Origin: Acidobacteriota bacterium
Lineage (GTDB): Bacteria; Acidobacteriota; Blastocatellia; Pyrinomonadales; Pyrinomonadaceae
DNA length: 64,000 bases
Assembly: GCA_016700175.1 (NCBI GenBank)
Contig: CP065003.1
Span: forward strand, 2,552,001-2,616,000
Direction of reading: 5' to 3'
The position numbers were made by a program, and so were the translations under genes. This document shows positions 8,644 through 17,750 of the stretch, in pieces (position 1 is the stretch's first letter; each line of letters opens with the position of its first letter). The notes beneath the pieces were generated by a model that worked only from the letters and a program-made list of their open reading frames with translations, was not told where the DNA came from and did not search any database.

Positions 8644-10590
8644 GTGAACAGTGAAGAACTGGAGCAAAGTTTGCGCGCCGAATTCGAGAACTATCTGAAA
8701 GACGTATTCAGCGAGATCAAACAAGAGATATCCGGCTTCCAGCAGAAACTCGATTCCGAGTTCAAGGATCATCGCGCCCGCGTCGACGCGGCGCTGGAGG
8801 AACTCTCTCAGAAGGCTCTGCTGGACCGGAGCATCGAAGAGAGTTTCAGGGAATCGGTCACTGAACACCTGCGGCTTGCGAAGGACGAAGGCGCCAGGAT
8901 CACAGCGATGGCCATCGCCGAAGCCGAAGAGCTTCACGGAAGCGCTTCCGCGGCGGAAGAGATCCACGCGAGCTTCCAGGGCCTTCGGGACGCGATCGCG
9001 GACATTTCTTCGAAAGACTCGCAGGCTGAGATCCTGAAAGCGCTTGTCCATCACGCAACGGAACATACACCCCGAGGCGCGTTCTTCATCGTCAAGAACG
9101 AGCATCTTGTCGGCTGGCGCGTGTTCGGACGAGAAGATCACGATGGGCCGGATGTGGTTCGCGAGCTGTTCTTTCCCCTTTCTGCAAAGACCGCGCTTGG
9201 AGAAGCGGTCGAGACGCTGGCGACAGTCAGCGGTTTCGCGGAAGGCTACGAGGACGAGGAGATCTATCTGCAGAAGCTCGGCTTCGAACCTTCGGCAAGG
9301 ATGGTGGCGATCCCGCTGGTTGCGCGGGGAAGAGGCGTCGCGGTGCTTTACGCCGACGGGGGCGAGAACGGCGGCGAAGTTAATTCGGAAGCGCTCGAAT
9401 CGCTGGTTTGTGTGTCCGGCCTGACCGTCGAATTGCTCGCTTCCGGCGCAGGACCGCACATCGCCGAGGCGCACGAAACGTACGACGACTCGTCCAGAAC
9501 ATATGACGATTCCTCCTACGGCACATCGGATTTCGCGGCTCCGGGTCATCAGGATATGGAAGACGCGGAGGCCGGGGAACCCGCGTTGGAAGAGGACGTG
9601 GAAGAAGTCTATGCCGAGTCCCCTTCCACAGAATATGCCGCTGATGATGCAGACGTGCAGGAAGCTGCGGAATCCGGGACGGAGCCTCGGTTCGGCAGTG
9701 AGGAGGAGGCTGAGGAAGCCACCACAGGGTTCAGTTTCGCACCCGCGGAGCCTGTGGCGGTTGAGGAAGAAGAATACGAGGATTACGAAGACGATCTCGG
9801 GTCCGAGTACGCCGAGCCGATAGAAGCCTCTGATGACGCGGCGGAAGTCGGGGACGCTTTCGCCGATCCGTTCGAACCGGCTGAAGAGCAGATTAGCGCG
9901 GAAGACAGGTTCGAAGCGGAGGTCGAAGAACTCTACGACGTGTCCGAATCTATCGAGAGTCTGGAGCCGGAACCCGCCGACGCCGTCGCGGAGGACGCAT
10001 TCGATTCCGCCGTCGAGATCGAGTCCGAATCCTCGTTCGAATTGGTCGAAGCGGAGCCCGAACCCGCCGAGATATCGGTGGAAGGACCGGAAGAGGCAGA
10101 AGAATTCGAGTACTCGAGTCTGGAGGAAGAAGCGGAGAAGGCCGAGGCGGCTTTCGAAGAGACGGCGGAAGAAGAGGAACTTGAAGAAGAGCCCACGCCT
10201 TCCCCCGAACCGGCTGTGGTCACCGAGCCTGCCGCAGTCGCGGATTCCGGACCTGCGGTCCGTTCCCGCTTCGGAGATCGCAACATCGACCTCCCGATCG
10301 AAGTGCCCGAAGATGAGCGCCAGTATCACAACGCCGCCCGAAGGTTTGCGAGGCTTCTGGTTTCCGAGATCAAGCTTTACAACGAACAGAAGGTAAAGGA
10401 AGGCTGCGAGGCCAACGATCTCTACGACCGCCTGAAAGAGGCCATCGACCGTTCGCGCGAAATGTACGAGAAACGCGTGCACGGCCCGGTCGCGGAAAGA
10501 TTCGATTACTTCAATTTCGAACTTGTGAACAACCTGGCTCAGGGCGATGAATCGAAACTGGGCGGCAGTTATCCCGGTTCGAGAGTCTGA
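8644..10590 (+). CDS. GAF-like domain protein with long acidic disordered region
   Basis: GTG start chosen because CGGAGGATC lies just upstream. Of 648 residues, about 1-100 are amphipathic helix or coiled coil. About 105-260 look like a GAF sensor fold (EILKALVHHATEHTPRGAFFIV at its start, MVAIPLVARGRGVAVLYADG near its end). About 265-545 are a strongly acidic, low-complexity region rich in E, D, A, S and P. About 550-648 form a compact charged helical domain (RQYHNAARRFARLLVSEIKLY and after). I recognise no named family for the C-terminal domain. There is no signal peptide or membrane helix, so it is cytosolic. A regulatory or scaffold role is plausible but unproven. Its biased codon composition creates long spurious reading frames on both strands. 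Confidence 0.85.
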   Translation: MNSEELEQSLRAEFENYLKDVFSEIKQEISGFQQKLDSEFKDHRARVDAALEELSQKALLDRSIEESFRESVTEHLRLAKDEGARITAMAIAEAEELHGSASAAEEIHASFQGLRDAIADISSKDSQAEILKALVHHATEHTPRGAFFIVKNEHLVGWRVFGREDHDGPDVVRELFFPLSAKTALGEAVETLATVSGFAEGYEDEEIYLQKLGFEPSARMVAIPLVARGRGVAVLYADGGENGGEVNSEALESLVCVSGLTVELLASGAGPHIAEAHETYDDSSRTYDDSSYGTSDFAAPGHQDMEDAEAGEPALEEDVEEVYAESPSTEYAADDADVQEAAESGTEPRFGSEEEAEEATTGFSFAPAEPVAVEEEEYEDYEDDLGSEYAEPIEASDDAAEVGDAFADPFEPAEEQISAEDRFEAEVEELYDVSESIESLEPEPADAVAEDAFDSAVEIESESSFELVEAEPEPAEISVEGPEEAEEFEYSSLEEEAEKAEAAFEETAEEEELEEEPTPSPEPAVVTEPAAVADSGPAVRSRFGDRNIDLPIEVPEDERQYHNAARRFARLLVSEIKLYNEQKVKEGCEANDLYDRLKEAIDRSREMYEKRVHGPVAERFDYFNFELVNNLAQGDESKLGGSYPGSRV

Positions 10591-10611
10591 AAGCAGTTCA
10601 CTTTCTTCGCG

Positions 10612-10648
10612 AAGGCCGTTTGATATAATGTCGGGCGGCCTTTTTCTT
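10612..10648 (+). terminator. Terminator with an extended -10 box in its loop
   Basis: AAGGCC (10612-10617) pairs with GGCCTT (10637-10642) across a 19-base loop, followed by a T-rich run. The loop contains TGATATAAT (10621-10629), an extended -10 sequence that could serve the transglycosylase gene downstream. Confidence 0.65.
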
Positions 10649-10713
10649 TTTACCCCGCGCGATTCTGCGAACGGTTCCGCCGCTGACAGTTTTTCCGCAT
10701 AGGAGAGATCCCG

Positions 10714-13044
10714 ATGAAGTACAGATCTACCGCCAGCATATACTCCCGAAGCCTTTTCAGTTCGCTGATCCTTCCGATTCTGCTTATAGCGCTGTTCACG
10801 GTCGCGTGCACTGCCCAGCCCAGTCCCTCCGCTGAGCTGACAACAGTGCGCGCGCTTATGGCGTCCGGCACGCTGCCGGCCGAGTCGGTCGTGGCGGATA
10901 TCGAGGGAAGGAACGCGGGTACCCGAACGGGCGCACTCGCGAGGCTTCTTCGTGCTCACATCAGGATCGAGAAAGGCGATCACGCGGGCGCGGCGGCGCT
11001 TCTGGAGTCGGATGCGTTCGGCGAGCTCACCTCGCTCGGCGACTACGCCCTGTGGCTTCGGGGCAGGGCTCTCTTTGCCGCCGGACGGCAGGCGGAGGCG
11101 CAGCAGGCGTTTTCTGAACTGATAAGGAAGTACCGGGATTCGATCCGGGTCAGGGACGCGAAGATCCTATGGGCAACAAGCCTTCTCGCCAACGGAGGCG
11201 CCGACAGGGTCCCGGGACTGCTTTCGGAGCTTGTGCGCACAAATGACGGAGAGGCGGTGATCCTCACGGCAAACGCGCTTGAGAAAGCGGGCAAGAGCGC
11301 CGAAGCCGTCAGTTACTTCAGGCGCGCGTATTTCTACGCCGCCGGCACGGACGCAAGCAAGGAAGCGCTCGCGCGTATGAAGGAGCTTGGGGAAGATCCC
11401 GAACCCAGGTCCGCTGAAGACCTTCTCGCCAGGGCGAACGACCTGTTATCGATACGGAACTACCAGGGATCGGCCGACGCTTATGCCAAGCTTTCCGAAT
11501 CTTTCCCCACCGCCGTCGACGACACCGTCAGACTGAAGCGCATTACCGCGCTTTCGAAAGCCAGGAAGGCACCAGAAGCGGCGGCGCTGCTCGACGGGCT
11601 TCGTACGGCCTCCGACGCAGCGCCGGAGGCGCATTATCAGGTCGCGGTCGGACACGCGTCTTCCAGGCAATGGGCGGAAGCGAAGGCATTGATCGCAAAG
11701 ATGCGAAAGGACTTTCCGGTGAGCGAATGGACCCCGAAGGCGATGATCGATGCGGGAATGGAAGCGCGCGACCAGCGGCGAAGGGCCGACGAGTCCGAAT
11801 TCCTTTCCTCGGCAGTCGCTGCCTATCCGAATGCGATCGACGTTGCAAAGGCCCAGTTCGAACTCGCCTGGCTTCAGCACGAATCCGGGAACTTCGAGAT
11901 CTCGTCCCGTATGCTGACCGAGCATCTCGCGAGATATGTTGACAGGGACAACTCGTTCCGGGGACAGACAGGATACTGGGCGGCCCGCGATTCGGAGCGC
12001 GCGGGGAAGATCAATGAGGCGTGCGCGCTTTACGACGGCACCGCTTTCCGGTACGGCGCGAACTGGTACGGATACCTTGCACTCGACCGGCTGACAAGGC
12101 TTCGGCGGGACGGCAAGTGCCAAGGTTCAAAGGATTTTCCGGAAGGAAGCCTCGTCGGGGACGCGGTCAGGAACCTGAAGGTCGTCACTGTTGCCGCGGA
12201 GTCGGCAGGAGAGCGGGAGGTCGCCCGGCTAAAGAGGGGTGCCGACCTCAGTGAGATAGGATTGTTCGACTGGTCGATCGATGAACTGAAGGCCGCCGGA
12301 GAAACGGCAGAGAACAGCCCGAGCGTCAATCTTGCGCTGGCTCAGCACTACAGGCTGAAAGGCGACAATGTTAACGCGCTTCTAACTCTTGCGAAGAGCT
12401 ATCCGGACTACGCGCAAATGTTCCCCGAAGAGATGACCCGCGACGAGTGGGACATTTTCTACCCGCTTACGAACTGGACCGAGATCAGGTACTGGGCGAA
12501 GAAGCGCAGCCTGGATCCTTACAACGTCGCCGGTCTTATCAGGCAGGAGACCATCTTCAATGCCCGTGCCCGTTCATCGGCGAACGCCTACGGGTTGATG
12601 CAGCTGCTGATCCCGACTGCCAGGACGATGGCACGAAAGTATGGAGCCAACACTACATCGATCACCGCCGACGCACTTTATCAGCCTTCACTGAACATCG
12701 AGCTCGGAACTGCTTATATGCGGGAGCAGCTTTCGAAGTACGGCCGTATCGAGTATATGTCGGTGGCTTACAACGCGGGCCCCGGAAGGATGGTCAGCTG
12801 GCAGCGCACCCTTCCTGAGGAGATCGACGAGTTCGTGGAAAAGATCCCGTTCAACGAGACACGGGGTTACGTTAAGGGCGTGATCAGGAACTCGGCGCAA
12901 TATCGAAGGCTTTACGATCTGGAAGGGCGGTTCAAGTCCAACGTGGGTTCGAAACCGGTCCGGGTTGCGGTGGATACGCTGGCAGAAAAAGAGCTTGCGG
13001 ACGCGCACCCGTTCGTCGCGGTGATTCGCACCGGAGCCGAGTGA
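10714..13044 (+). CDS. Soluble lytic murein transglycosylase-like protein (Slt70 type)
   Basis: This exported 776-residue enzyme cleaves peptidoglycan glycan strands to 1,6-anhydro products. An N-terminal hydrophobic signal spans about residues 14-31 and ends in a cysteine (C32). The lipobox is imperfect, so either lipoprotein processing or ordinary cleavage is possible. A long alpha-helical superhelix of TPR-like repeats fills about residues 40-570, as in the Slt70 doughnut. The catalytic SLT domain lies at about 590-750, with the glutamate in LIRQETIFNARARSS (near E612), then AYGLMQLLIPTA and the AYNAGPGR motif. AGGAGAG precedes the ATG. It converges on the ppx-like gene with a 9-base gap. 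Confidence 0.93.
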   Translation: MKYRSTASIYSRSLFSSLILPILLIALFTVACTAQPSPSAELTTVRALMASGTLPAESVVADIEGRNAGTRTGALARLLRAHIRIEKGDHAGAAALLESDAFGELTSLGDYALWLRGRALFAAGRQAEAQQAFSELIRKYRDSIRVRDAKILWATSLLANGGADRVPGLLSELVRTNDGEAVILTANALEKAGKSAEAVSYFRRAYFYAAGTDASKEALARMKELGEDPEPRSAEDLLARANDLLSIRNYQGSADAYAKLSESFPTAVDDTVRLKRITALSKARKAPEAAALLDGLRTASDAAPEAHYQVAVGHASSRQWAEAKALIAKMRKDFPVSEWTPKAMIDAGMEARDQRRRADESEFLSSAVAAYPNAIDVAKAQFELAWLQHESGNFEISSRMLTEHLARYVDRDNSFRGQTGYWAARDSERAGKINEACALYDGTAFRYGANWYGYLALDRLTRLRRDGKCQGSKDFPEGSLVGDAVRNLKVVTVAAESAGEREVARLKRGADLSEIGLFDWSIDELKAAGETAENSPSVNLALAQHYRLKGDNVNALLTLAKSYPDYAQMFPEEMTRDEWDIFYPLTNWTEIRYWAKKRSLDPYNVAGLIRQETIFNARARSSANAYGLMQLLIPTARTMARKYGANTTSITADALYQPSLNIELGTAYMREQLSKYGRIEYMSVAYNAGPGRMVSWQRTLPEEIDEFVEKIPFNETRGYVKGVIRNSAQYRRLYDLEGRFKSNVGSKPVRVAVDTLAEKELADAHPFVAVIRTGAE

Positions 13045-13053
13045 GCACGGAAC

Positions 13054-14613
13054 TCAGACCGTCATTTTTCGCGCGGGATGCGACTGGACGACGTTAAGGC
13101 GGCACTTGAAGGTTCTTTCGAACGCGTGCCGCTTCATCTTTGTCGCATAAACCTCGTTCGAGATGTCCTTTTCGCTGACCAGCGTTAGGGTCACTGTATT
13201 CCCTTCCTTGTCTACCCTGATCTCTCTTACACGGCTCTTGTAGGTCCGATCCAGACCGTCCGCAAGCCTGAGGATCGAGCTCAGCTTTCTGACCGTCGAT
13301 TTGTCGCGCTTGTCGAGCACCGCGTAGTCGGGATGCGACCGGCTCGGCAAGGACTTCCTGTGATACCGGGCGATGTTCGCGATCACGGCTTTCTCGGATT
13401 CCGAAAACCCAGTCATCTCCGAATTCCTGATCAGATAAAGCGAGTGCTTGTGGTGCGACTCGTGCGAGATGTGATACCCGACATCGTGCAGAAGCGCCGC
13501 CGCTGAAAGGAGCGTCCGGTCATGCCGGTTAAAGTCGAAGTGCGGCGCAAGCCCGTCGAAGATCGTCTCCGCGATCGATGCTACCTGAAGGGCGTGGTTC
13601 TCTTCGTACCCGAAGCGCCGTCCGACGGCGAACACGTCGCGCAGCTTGAGGTCCTCGACGTCCGGCACGGGCGGAAGTTCCGCAGTGGCCATCTCGCGCA
13701 GGTGGTCAATTATCACACCTTCCCGCAAGGCATAAGGGCACGGCACAACGGTATCTATATTCAGGCTTCTCATCACGCCTTCAAGGATCTGCGCACCCGC
13801 GATGATGACCTCCGCACGGCGCTCGTTGATCGCCTCGATCGCAGAACGCTCTTCGAGCGTCATCTTCTTCAGCTTCGCATTCAGTTCGGCCAGATCCGAA
13901 AGTTCGATCGGAGGTGTGTAGACATCCTCGGGGCTGGGCGAGCCCGCGATCAGCATCGAGACGGCCTTAATCGTACCCGAAGTGCCAGATGCGATCTGCC
14001 ACATCTCACCTTTAATCTTTCGCTGCGGGCGGGTCATCGCAAAGCGGATCTCCTTGCGAAGCCGCTTCATCTCTTTTGGGGCCGGCGGATCGCTCAGGAG
14101 AAACTTCTCCGTGAGTCCGACCGCTCCCAGCTTCATCGAGAACAGCTTTCGAGGCTCTCCGTTCTTCATCAGCGAGACCTCGGTCGAGCCTCCGCCGATG
14201 TCGATGTTGAGGATCGAGGAATATAGCGCACCGAAGTACTCGGCAACTGCGAGTCCGATCAGCCGTGCTTCTTCGATCGAAGAAAGCACTTCCACTCTCA
14301 CGCCGGTGCTGCGCTCGAGTTCGTCGACGAATCTGGAAGCGTTTCGCGCTTCGCGCACCGAAGCGGTCGCTACCGCCAGAAGCGCGTCCGCCTCGCGGTT
14401 GTCGGCGATCGATTTGAATCGCGAAACGGCCTCCTTTGACTGTTCGAAGGCCTCTTCCGAAAGGATGTGGTTCTGCAGGGTGCCGTGGCCGAGTCTCACG
14501 CGCTCGCGGTCTTCGGCGATCATCGTAAACGAGTCCGTCGAAGCCGCCTCGACTACAACAAATTTAAGGGAGTTAGAGCCGATGTCGATGGCAGCAAGCC
14601 GTGTGGTCTTCAT
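13054..14613 (-). CDS. Ppx/GppA family exopolyphosphatase with HD domain
   Basis: The 519-residue protein has an actin-like ASKHA phosphatase core (about residues 5-300), with the ADIGSNSLKFVV phosphate loop and the DIGGGSTEVS loop. A C-terminal HD-type helical domain (about 320-500) follows, with AALLHDVGYHISHESHHKH. Family members hydrolyse inorganic polyphosphate and/or pppGpp; which substrate applies here cannot be told. It is divergent from the CBS-sixA genes and lies close to a PhoB/PhoR-like pair and SixA, a phosphate-related neighbourhood. ATG start, standard length. Confidence 0.93.
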   Translation of the reverse strand: MKTTRLAAIDIGSNSLKFVVVEAASTDSFTMIAEDRERVRLGHGTLQNHILSEEAFEQSKEAVSRFKSIADNREADALLAVATASVREARNASRFVDELERSTGVRVEVLSSIEEARLIGLAVAEYFGALYSSILNIDIGGGSTEVSLMKNGEPRKLFSMKLGAVGLTEKFLLSDPPAPKEMKRLRKEIRFAMTRPQRKIKGEMWQIASGTSGTIKAVSMLIAGSPSPEDVYTPPIELSDLAELNAKLKKMTLEERSAIEAINERRAEVIIAGAQILEGVMRSLNIDTVVPCPYALREGVIIDHLREMATAELPPVPDVEDLKLRDVFAVGRRFGYEENHALQVASIAETIFDGLAPHFDFNRHDRTLLSAAALLHDVGYHISHESHHKHSLYLIRNSEMTGFSESEKAVIANIARYHRKSLPSRSHPDYAVLDKRDKSTVRKLSSILRLADGLDRTYKSRVREIRVDKEGNTVTLTLVSEKDISNEVYATKMKRHAFERTFKCRLNVVQSHPARKMTV

Positions 14614-14692
14614 CTTTTGATATTCTAGACCCTAAAGCTAGAATCGTAAAAAGTGCGGGACTCCAAACGAACGGGCTTTCGCATCAGCAAGG

Positions 14693-15151
14693 ATGAAGAT
14701 CTCAAAAATAATGACCCGGTCGCCGGGGACCTGCTCTCCGGGCGACACATTGGCGGCAGCGGCGGAGACGATGCGCCGGTTCGACTGCGGAATGGTCCCG
14801 GTTGTCGAGGGGACCCGAGTGATCGGCACCGTCACCGACCGCGACATAGCCCTTGCCGCACTCAGAAGCGGCGCGGCCCTTGATACTATCCCCGTTTCGG
14901 ATGCGGCGTCCAAAGATCCCGCGGTGTGTTCTCCCTCGGACAAAGTGGAGAAAGCCATCTCGAAAATGAAAAAGCGTCGCGTGAGACGCCTTCCTGTCGT
15001 CGATCACGACGGCGTTCTCGTGGGCGTGATCTCGATCGCGGATATCGCCGCCGCATCGAAGAAGAACAAGAAGCTAAGAAAAAAACTGCTCTCGGCACTT
15101 CGGGAGATCTCGGCTCCGCGCCCGATCGTCCTGACCGAGATCGCCGGGTAG
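14693..15151 (+). CDS. Tandem CBS-domain protein
   Basis: The 152-residue cytosolic protein has two CBS motifs (about residues 1-60 and 68-125), the pair that forms one Bateman module binding adenine nucleotides. Typical motifs are TVTDRDIALAALR in the first and RRLPVVDHDGVLVGVISIADIA in the second. A short basic tail (SKKNKKLRKKL) follows. Stand-alone CBS proteins usually sense energy charge for partner proteins. The gene ends 5 bases before sixA, so the two are probably co-transcribed. An upstream in-frame start does not exist; the ATG at 14693 follows AGGATG weakly. Confidence 0.9.
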   Translation: MKISKIMTRSPGTCSPGDTLAAAAETMRRFDCGMVPVVEGTRVIGTVTDRDIALAALRSGAALDTIPVSDAASKDPAVCSPSDKVEKAISKMKKRRVRRLPVVDHDGVLVGVISIADIAAASKKNKKLRKKLLSALREISAPRPIVLTEIAG

Positions 15152-15156
15152 TCCGT

Positions 15157-15651
15157 ATGAAAACCCTTTTTGTGCTGAGGCACGCAAAATCGAGCTGGGA
15201 TCATCCTGAACTTTCGGATTTCGAACGGCCTTTGAACAAGCGCGGTGAAAAGGCGGCGCCGTTTATGGGCGAGCTGATGCGGTCAAAGGGCCTTGTTCCG
15301 GACCTCATCGTATCGTCACCCGCAAACCGTGCGAAGACGACCGCCCGGCTCGCGGCCGAGGCCGGCGGATTCGAGGCAGGGATTGAACTCGACGAGAGGA
15401 TCTACGGAGCGGGCGCCAACACGCTGGCGTACATCATCGCGGATTTCGATGATTCCGCGGACACGGCGATGATCGTCGGCCACAATCCGGGGTTCGAGGA
15501 TCTGGTTGGGGCGCTGACCGGCGAGCATCCGCGGTTCCCGACAGCGGCTCTGGCCGTGATCGATCTGGATGTTACGGTCTGGTCTGAGACGGAAAGAGGA
15601 AAGGGAACGCTTCGCGACCTTTTTATTCCGAAGGAAGAAATGGCCGACTGA
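15157..15651 (+). CDS. sixA: Phosphohistidine phosphatase SixA-like
   Basis: The 164-residue histidine phosphatase has the RHAKSSW catalytic motif at residues 8-14 (RHG-type), SSPANRAKTTA near 50-60 and the second catalytic histidine in MIVGHNPGFEDLVGAL near 106-121. SixA removes phosphate from phosphohistidine on signalling or PTS proteins. The ATG at 15157 is chosen because it begins the conserved LFVLRHAKS strand; a longer in-frame extension overlaps the CBS gene in another frame and is unlikely. It lies upstream of the PhoB/PhoR-like pair, which may or may not be functionally linked. Confidence 0.92.
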   Translation: MKTLFVLRHAKSSWDHPELSDFERPLNKRGEKAAPFMGELMRSKGLVPDLIVSSPANRAKTTARLAAEAGGFEAGIELDERIYGAGANTLAYIIADFDDSADTAMIVGHNPGFEDLVGALTGEHPRFPTAALAVIDLDVTVWSETERGKGTLRDLFIPKEEMAD

Positions 15652-15664
15652 GCGCGGCAAAGCT

Positions 15665-15690
15665 GTAACACTATTAACACTTTGTTCACA
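15665..15690 (+). promoter_or_regulatory. Possible Pho-box-like direct repeats upstream of the response regulator
   Basis: GTAACA (15665), TTAACA (15674) and TTCACA (15685) are spaced by 9 and 11 bases, similar to the TTAACA direct repeats bound by PhoP/PhoB proteins. Autoregulation of the two-component pair is the inference. Confidence 0.4.
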
Positions 15691-15786
15691 TTTTCGTAAA
15701 GTGCAGTTAAGTCACACGAAATAAGCTTGTTTCTTGTTCAGAACGGACCAGGGGGCAGGCTGTGCCCGGCACCTTCGCGGTGATTT

Positions 15787-16476
15787 ATGAAGCACTACAT
15801 TTTGATTGTCGAGGACGAGGCGGACATCGCCGAAAGTCTCCGTTACAACTTCGAACGGGAGGGCTTCAAGGTAGGGATCGCCGAATCCGGCGAGAAGGGG
15901 CTGAGAATGGCCCTCGATGAGAATCGCGCTCCTTCGCTTCTGCTGCTTGACCTAATGCTCCCCGGCATGTCCGGAGTCGAGTTGTGCAGGAGGCTTCGCC
16001 GGGAGCCTCTGACAAAGAAGATGCCCGTGATAATGCTCACGGCAAAGGCGGCCGAAGGAGATAAGATCGAGGGGCTCGACACCGGCGCCGACGATTACAT
16101 CACCAAGCCTTTTTCTGTGAAAGAGGTCATCGCAAGGGTCAGGGCGGTGCTTCGGCGGGTGGACGCCGACGCCGTACAGAAGTACGAGGACGGCCGCCTT
16201 TCGGTCGATTTCGTCGATATGCGGGTGTATTGCGACGGTGATGAGGTCAAACTTACTCGGAAGGAGTTCACGCTTCTGAGCTATCTGACCAAGAACACGG
16301 GCCGTGTTGCGACCCGCCAGAACCTGCTCGACAACGTCTGGGGCTACAGCTACTTCGGCGATACAAGAACGCTGGACGTTCACATCAGGCGCCTCCGGCA
16401 GAAACTGGGGGAATGCGGCGACTGCATCGAGACGGTGGTCGGCGTCGGTTACAGGTTCGTCGGCTTCAAGGCTTGA
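15787..16476 (+). CDS. OmpR/PhoB family response regulator
   Basis: The 229-residue protein has a receiver domain (about residues 1-120) with acidic EDE near the N-terminus, the phosphoacceptor aspartate in LLLLDLMLPGMSG (near D55) and the conserved lysine in ITKPFS (near K105). A winged-helix DNA-binding domain follows (about 130-226), with KLTRKEFTLLSYL and RTLDVHIRRLRQKL. It resembles PhoB more than other OmpR types. The kinase gene starts 31 bases downstream. Direct repeats in the promoter region could be its own binding site. The target regulon is not visible here. Confidence 0.93.
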   Translation: MKHYILIVEDEADIAESLRYNFEREGFKVGIAESGEKGLRMALDENRAPSLLLLDLMLPGMSGVELCRRLRREPLTKKMPVIMLTAKAAEGDKIEGLDTGADDYITKPFSVKEVIARVRAVLRRVDADAVQKYEDGRLSVDFVDMRVYCDGDEVKLTRKEFTLLSYLTKNTGRVATRQNLLDNVWGYSYFGDTRTLDVHIRRLRQKLGECGDCIETVVGVGYRFVGFKA

Positions 16477-16507
16477 AGCCGGGCCGCAGGGCCGCCTGAT
16501 CTGCATT

Positions 16508-17584
16508 ATGACCTTGCTGGGTACCCTCTTCACAAAGACCGACGCCGATCCCGAACCCGAGCGGCCCGAACCTTCGGGCGTGCTCGACGCACTGCGTGAG
16601 AGCCTTATCATCGTTTCCGACAACCTGCGTGTTCTTTCCGCCAATGAACCCGCCCGTCTTGCATTCGCCCGAAAAGATGAACCTCTTGTAGGAAAACGGA
16701 TCACTGAAGTGATACGGGACTTCGGCCTGCACGAGGCGTTCGACCGGGCGCTGAAGAACGGCAAGTCTTCGGTTGTAAGGATCGAGTTGATCGACCTGGA
16801 CAGGAAGGTGTACGAAGTTCGTGTCGTCCCTTTCGAGATGGAAGGCGCGAAAAGGGCGATAGGCGTGTTCTATGACATCACGCAGATCGAGCATCTAGAG
16901 CGCGTCCGGCAGGTCTTTCTTTCGAACATCTCGCACGAGCTCCGCACACCGCTTACTTCTATCCTCGCCTTCGTCGAAACGCTCGAGGACGGCGCGATCG
17001 ACGACGACGCGAACAAGCGCCGGTTCCTATCGGTGATCCGCAAGAATGCCGAACGGATGCGGCATCTGATCGACGACATTTCCGAGCTCTCTTCCATCGA
17101 GGCGGGAAACGTCCGCATTGAACCCAAGCAGTTGGACCTTAACGGCCTCGTTCGGGAGGTGTTCGCGAGTCTTTCGGCGAAAGCCGCGGAAAGAAGTATT
17201 TACCTGGAGAACGAGATCGAACCCGGCGTCCGTGTGTTCGCGGACATCATCCGGCTGGAACAGATGCTCACCAACCTCGTCGACAACGCCATCAAGTTCA
17301 ACACGGCAGAAGGCACCGTCACGGTCCGCTGCCTGGACAAACCCGACAGCCAGGTCATCGAGGTGGCAGACACCGGCGAAGGTATAATGCGCGAACACCT
17401 CCAGAGGATCTTCGAGCGTTTCTACAGGATCGACCGGGCACGGTCCAGGGAGGTCGGCGGAACCGGCCTCGGACTTGCCATCGTGAAGCATCTGGCGAGG
17501 CTGCACGGCGGCGAGGTCACGGTTTCGTCGGTGCTTGGCGAGGGCTCGACATTCAGGATCGAGCTTCCAAAGGCAGAAGAGTAG
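16508..17584 (+). CDS. Soluble PhoR-like sensor histidine kinase with PAS domain
   Basis: The 358-residue kinase starts at ATG 16508; the longer frame from 16304 runs inside the response regulator gene and is not credible. A PAS domain spans about residues 28-125. HisKA follows with the phosphoacceptor in SNISHELRTPLTS (near H143), then a HATPase domain with NLVDNAIKFN, VADTGEGI and GGTGLGLAIVKHL. No transmembrane segment is present, unlike classical PhoR, so the signal must be cytosolic or relayed. It is in an operon with the upstream response regulator. Pairing with phosphate sensing is suggested by similarity only. Confidence 0.92.
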   Translation: MTLLGTLFTKTDADPEPERPEPSGVLDALRESLIIVSDNLRVLSANEPARLAFARKDEPLVGKRITEVIRDFGLHEAFDRALKNGKSSVVRIELIDLDRKVYEVRVVPFEMEGAKRAIGVFYDITQIEHLERVRQVFLSNISHELRTPLTSILAFVETLEDGAIDDDANKRRFLSVIRKNAERMRHLIDDISELSSIEAGNVRIEPKQLDLNGLVREVFASLSAKAAERSIYLENEIEPGVRVFADIIRLEQMLTNLVDNAIKFNTAEGTVTVRCLDKPDSQVIEVADTGEGIMREHLQRIFERFYRIDRARSREVGGTGLGLAIVKHLARLHGGEVTVSSVLGEGSTFRIELPKAEE

Positions 17585-17643
17585 CCCCGAACCCTCCGCT
17601 CCGGACCCCTCCGGAAAAAATCCTACGAATGCCCGCTGATTTG

Positions 17644-17652
17644 TGCTATAAT
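17644..17652 (+). promoter_or_regulatory. Extended -10 promoter of the carD gene
   Basis: TGCTATAAT with no recognisable -35 box, 98 bases before the start. Extended -10 promoters need no strong -35. Confidence 0.6.
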
Positions 17653-17750
17653 TACTTTATTCAAACACTTAGCCCAAATGGCGGATCCGCAATTTAAGGT
17701 CTGCACCCCCTCACATTTGCCGCATAACGATCTCGAGTGGAGGAAAGAAT

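Noticed and set aside
8626..10983. A 785-residue minus-strand open frame opposite the GAF/acidic gene
   Set aside because: It exists because the sense gene is rich in acidic codons, leaving the antisense frame free of stops. It is low complexity (Arg, Phe, Leu) with no motif, and its far end overlaps the transglycosylase gene on the other strand.
16304..16507. Extended N-terminus of the histidine kinase
   Set aside because: It runs in another frame through the response regulator gene and has low-complexity content; ATG 16508 is the natural start.
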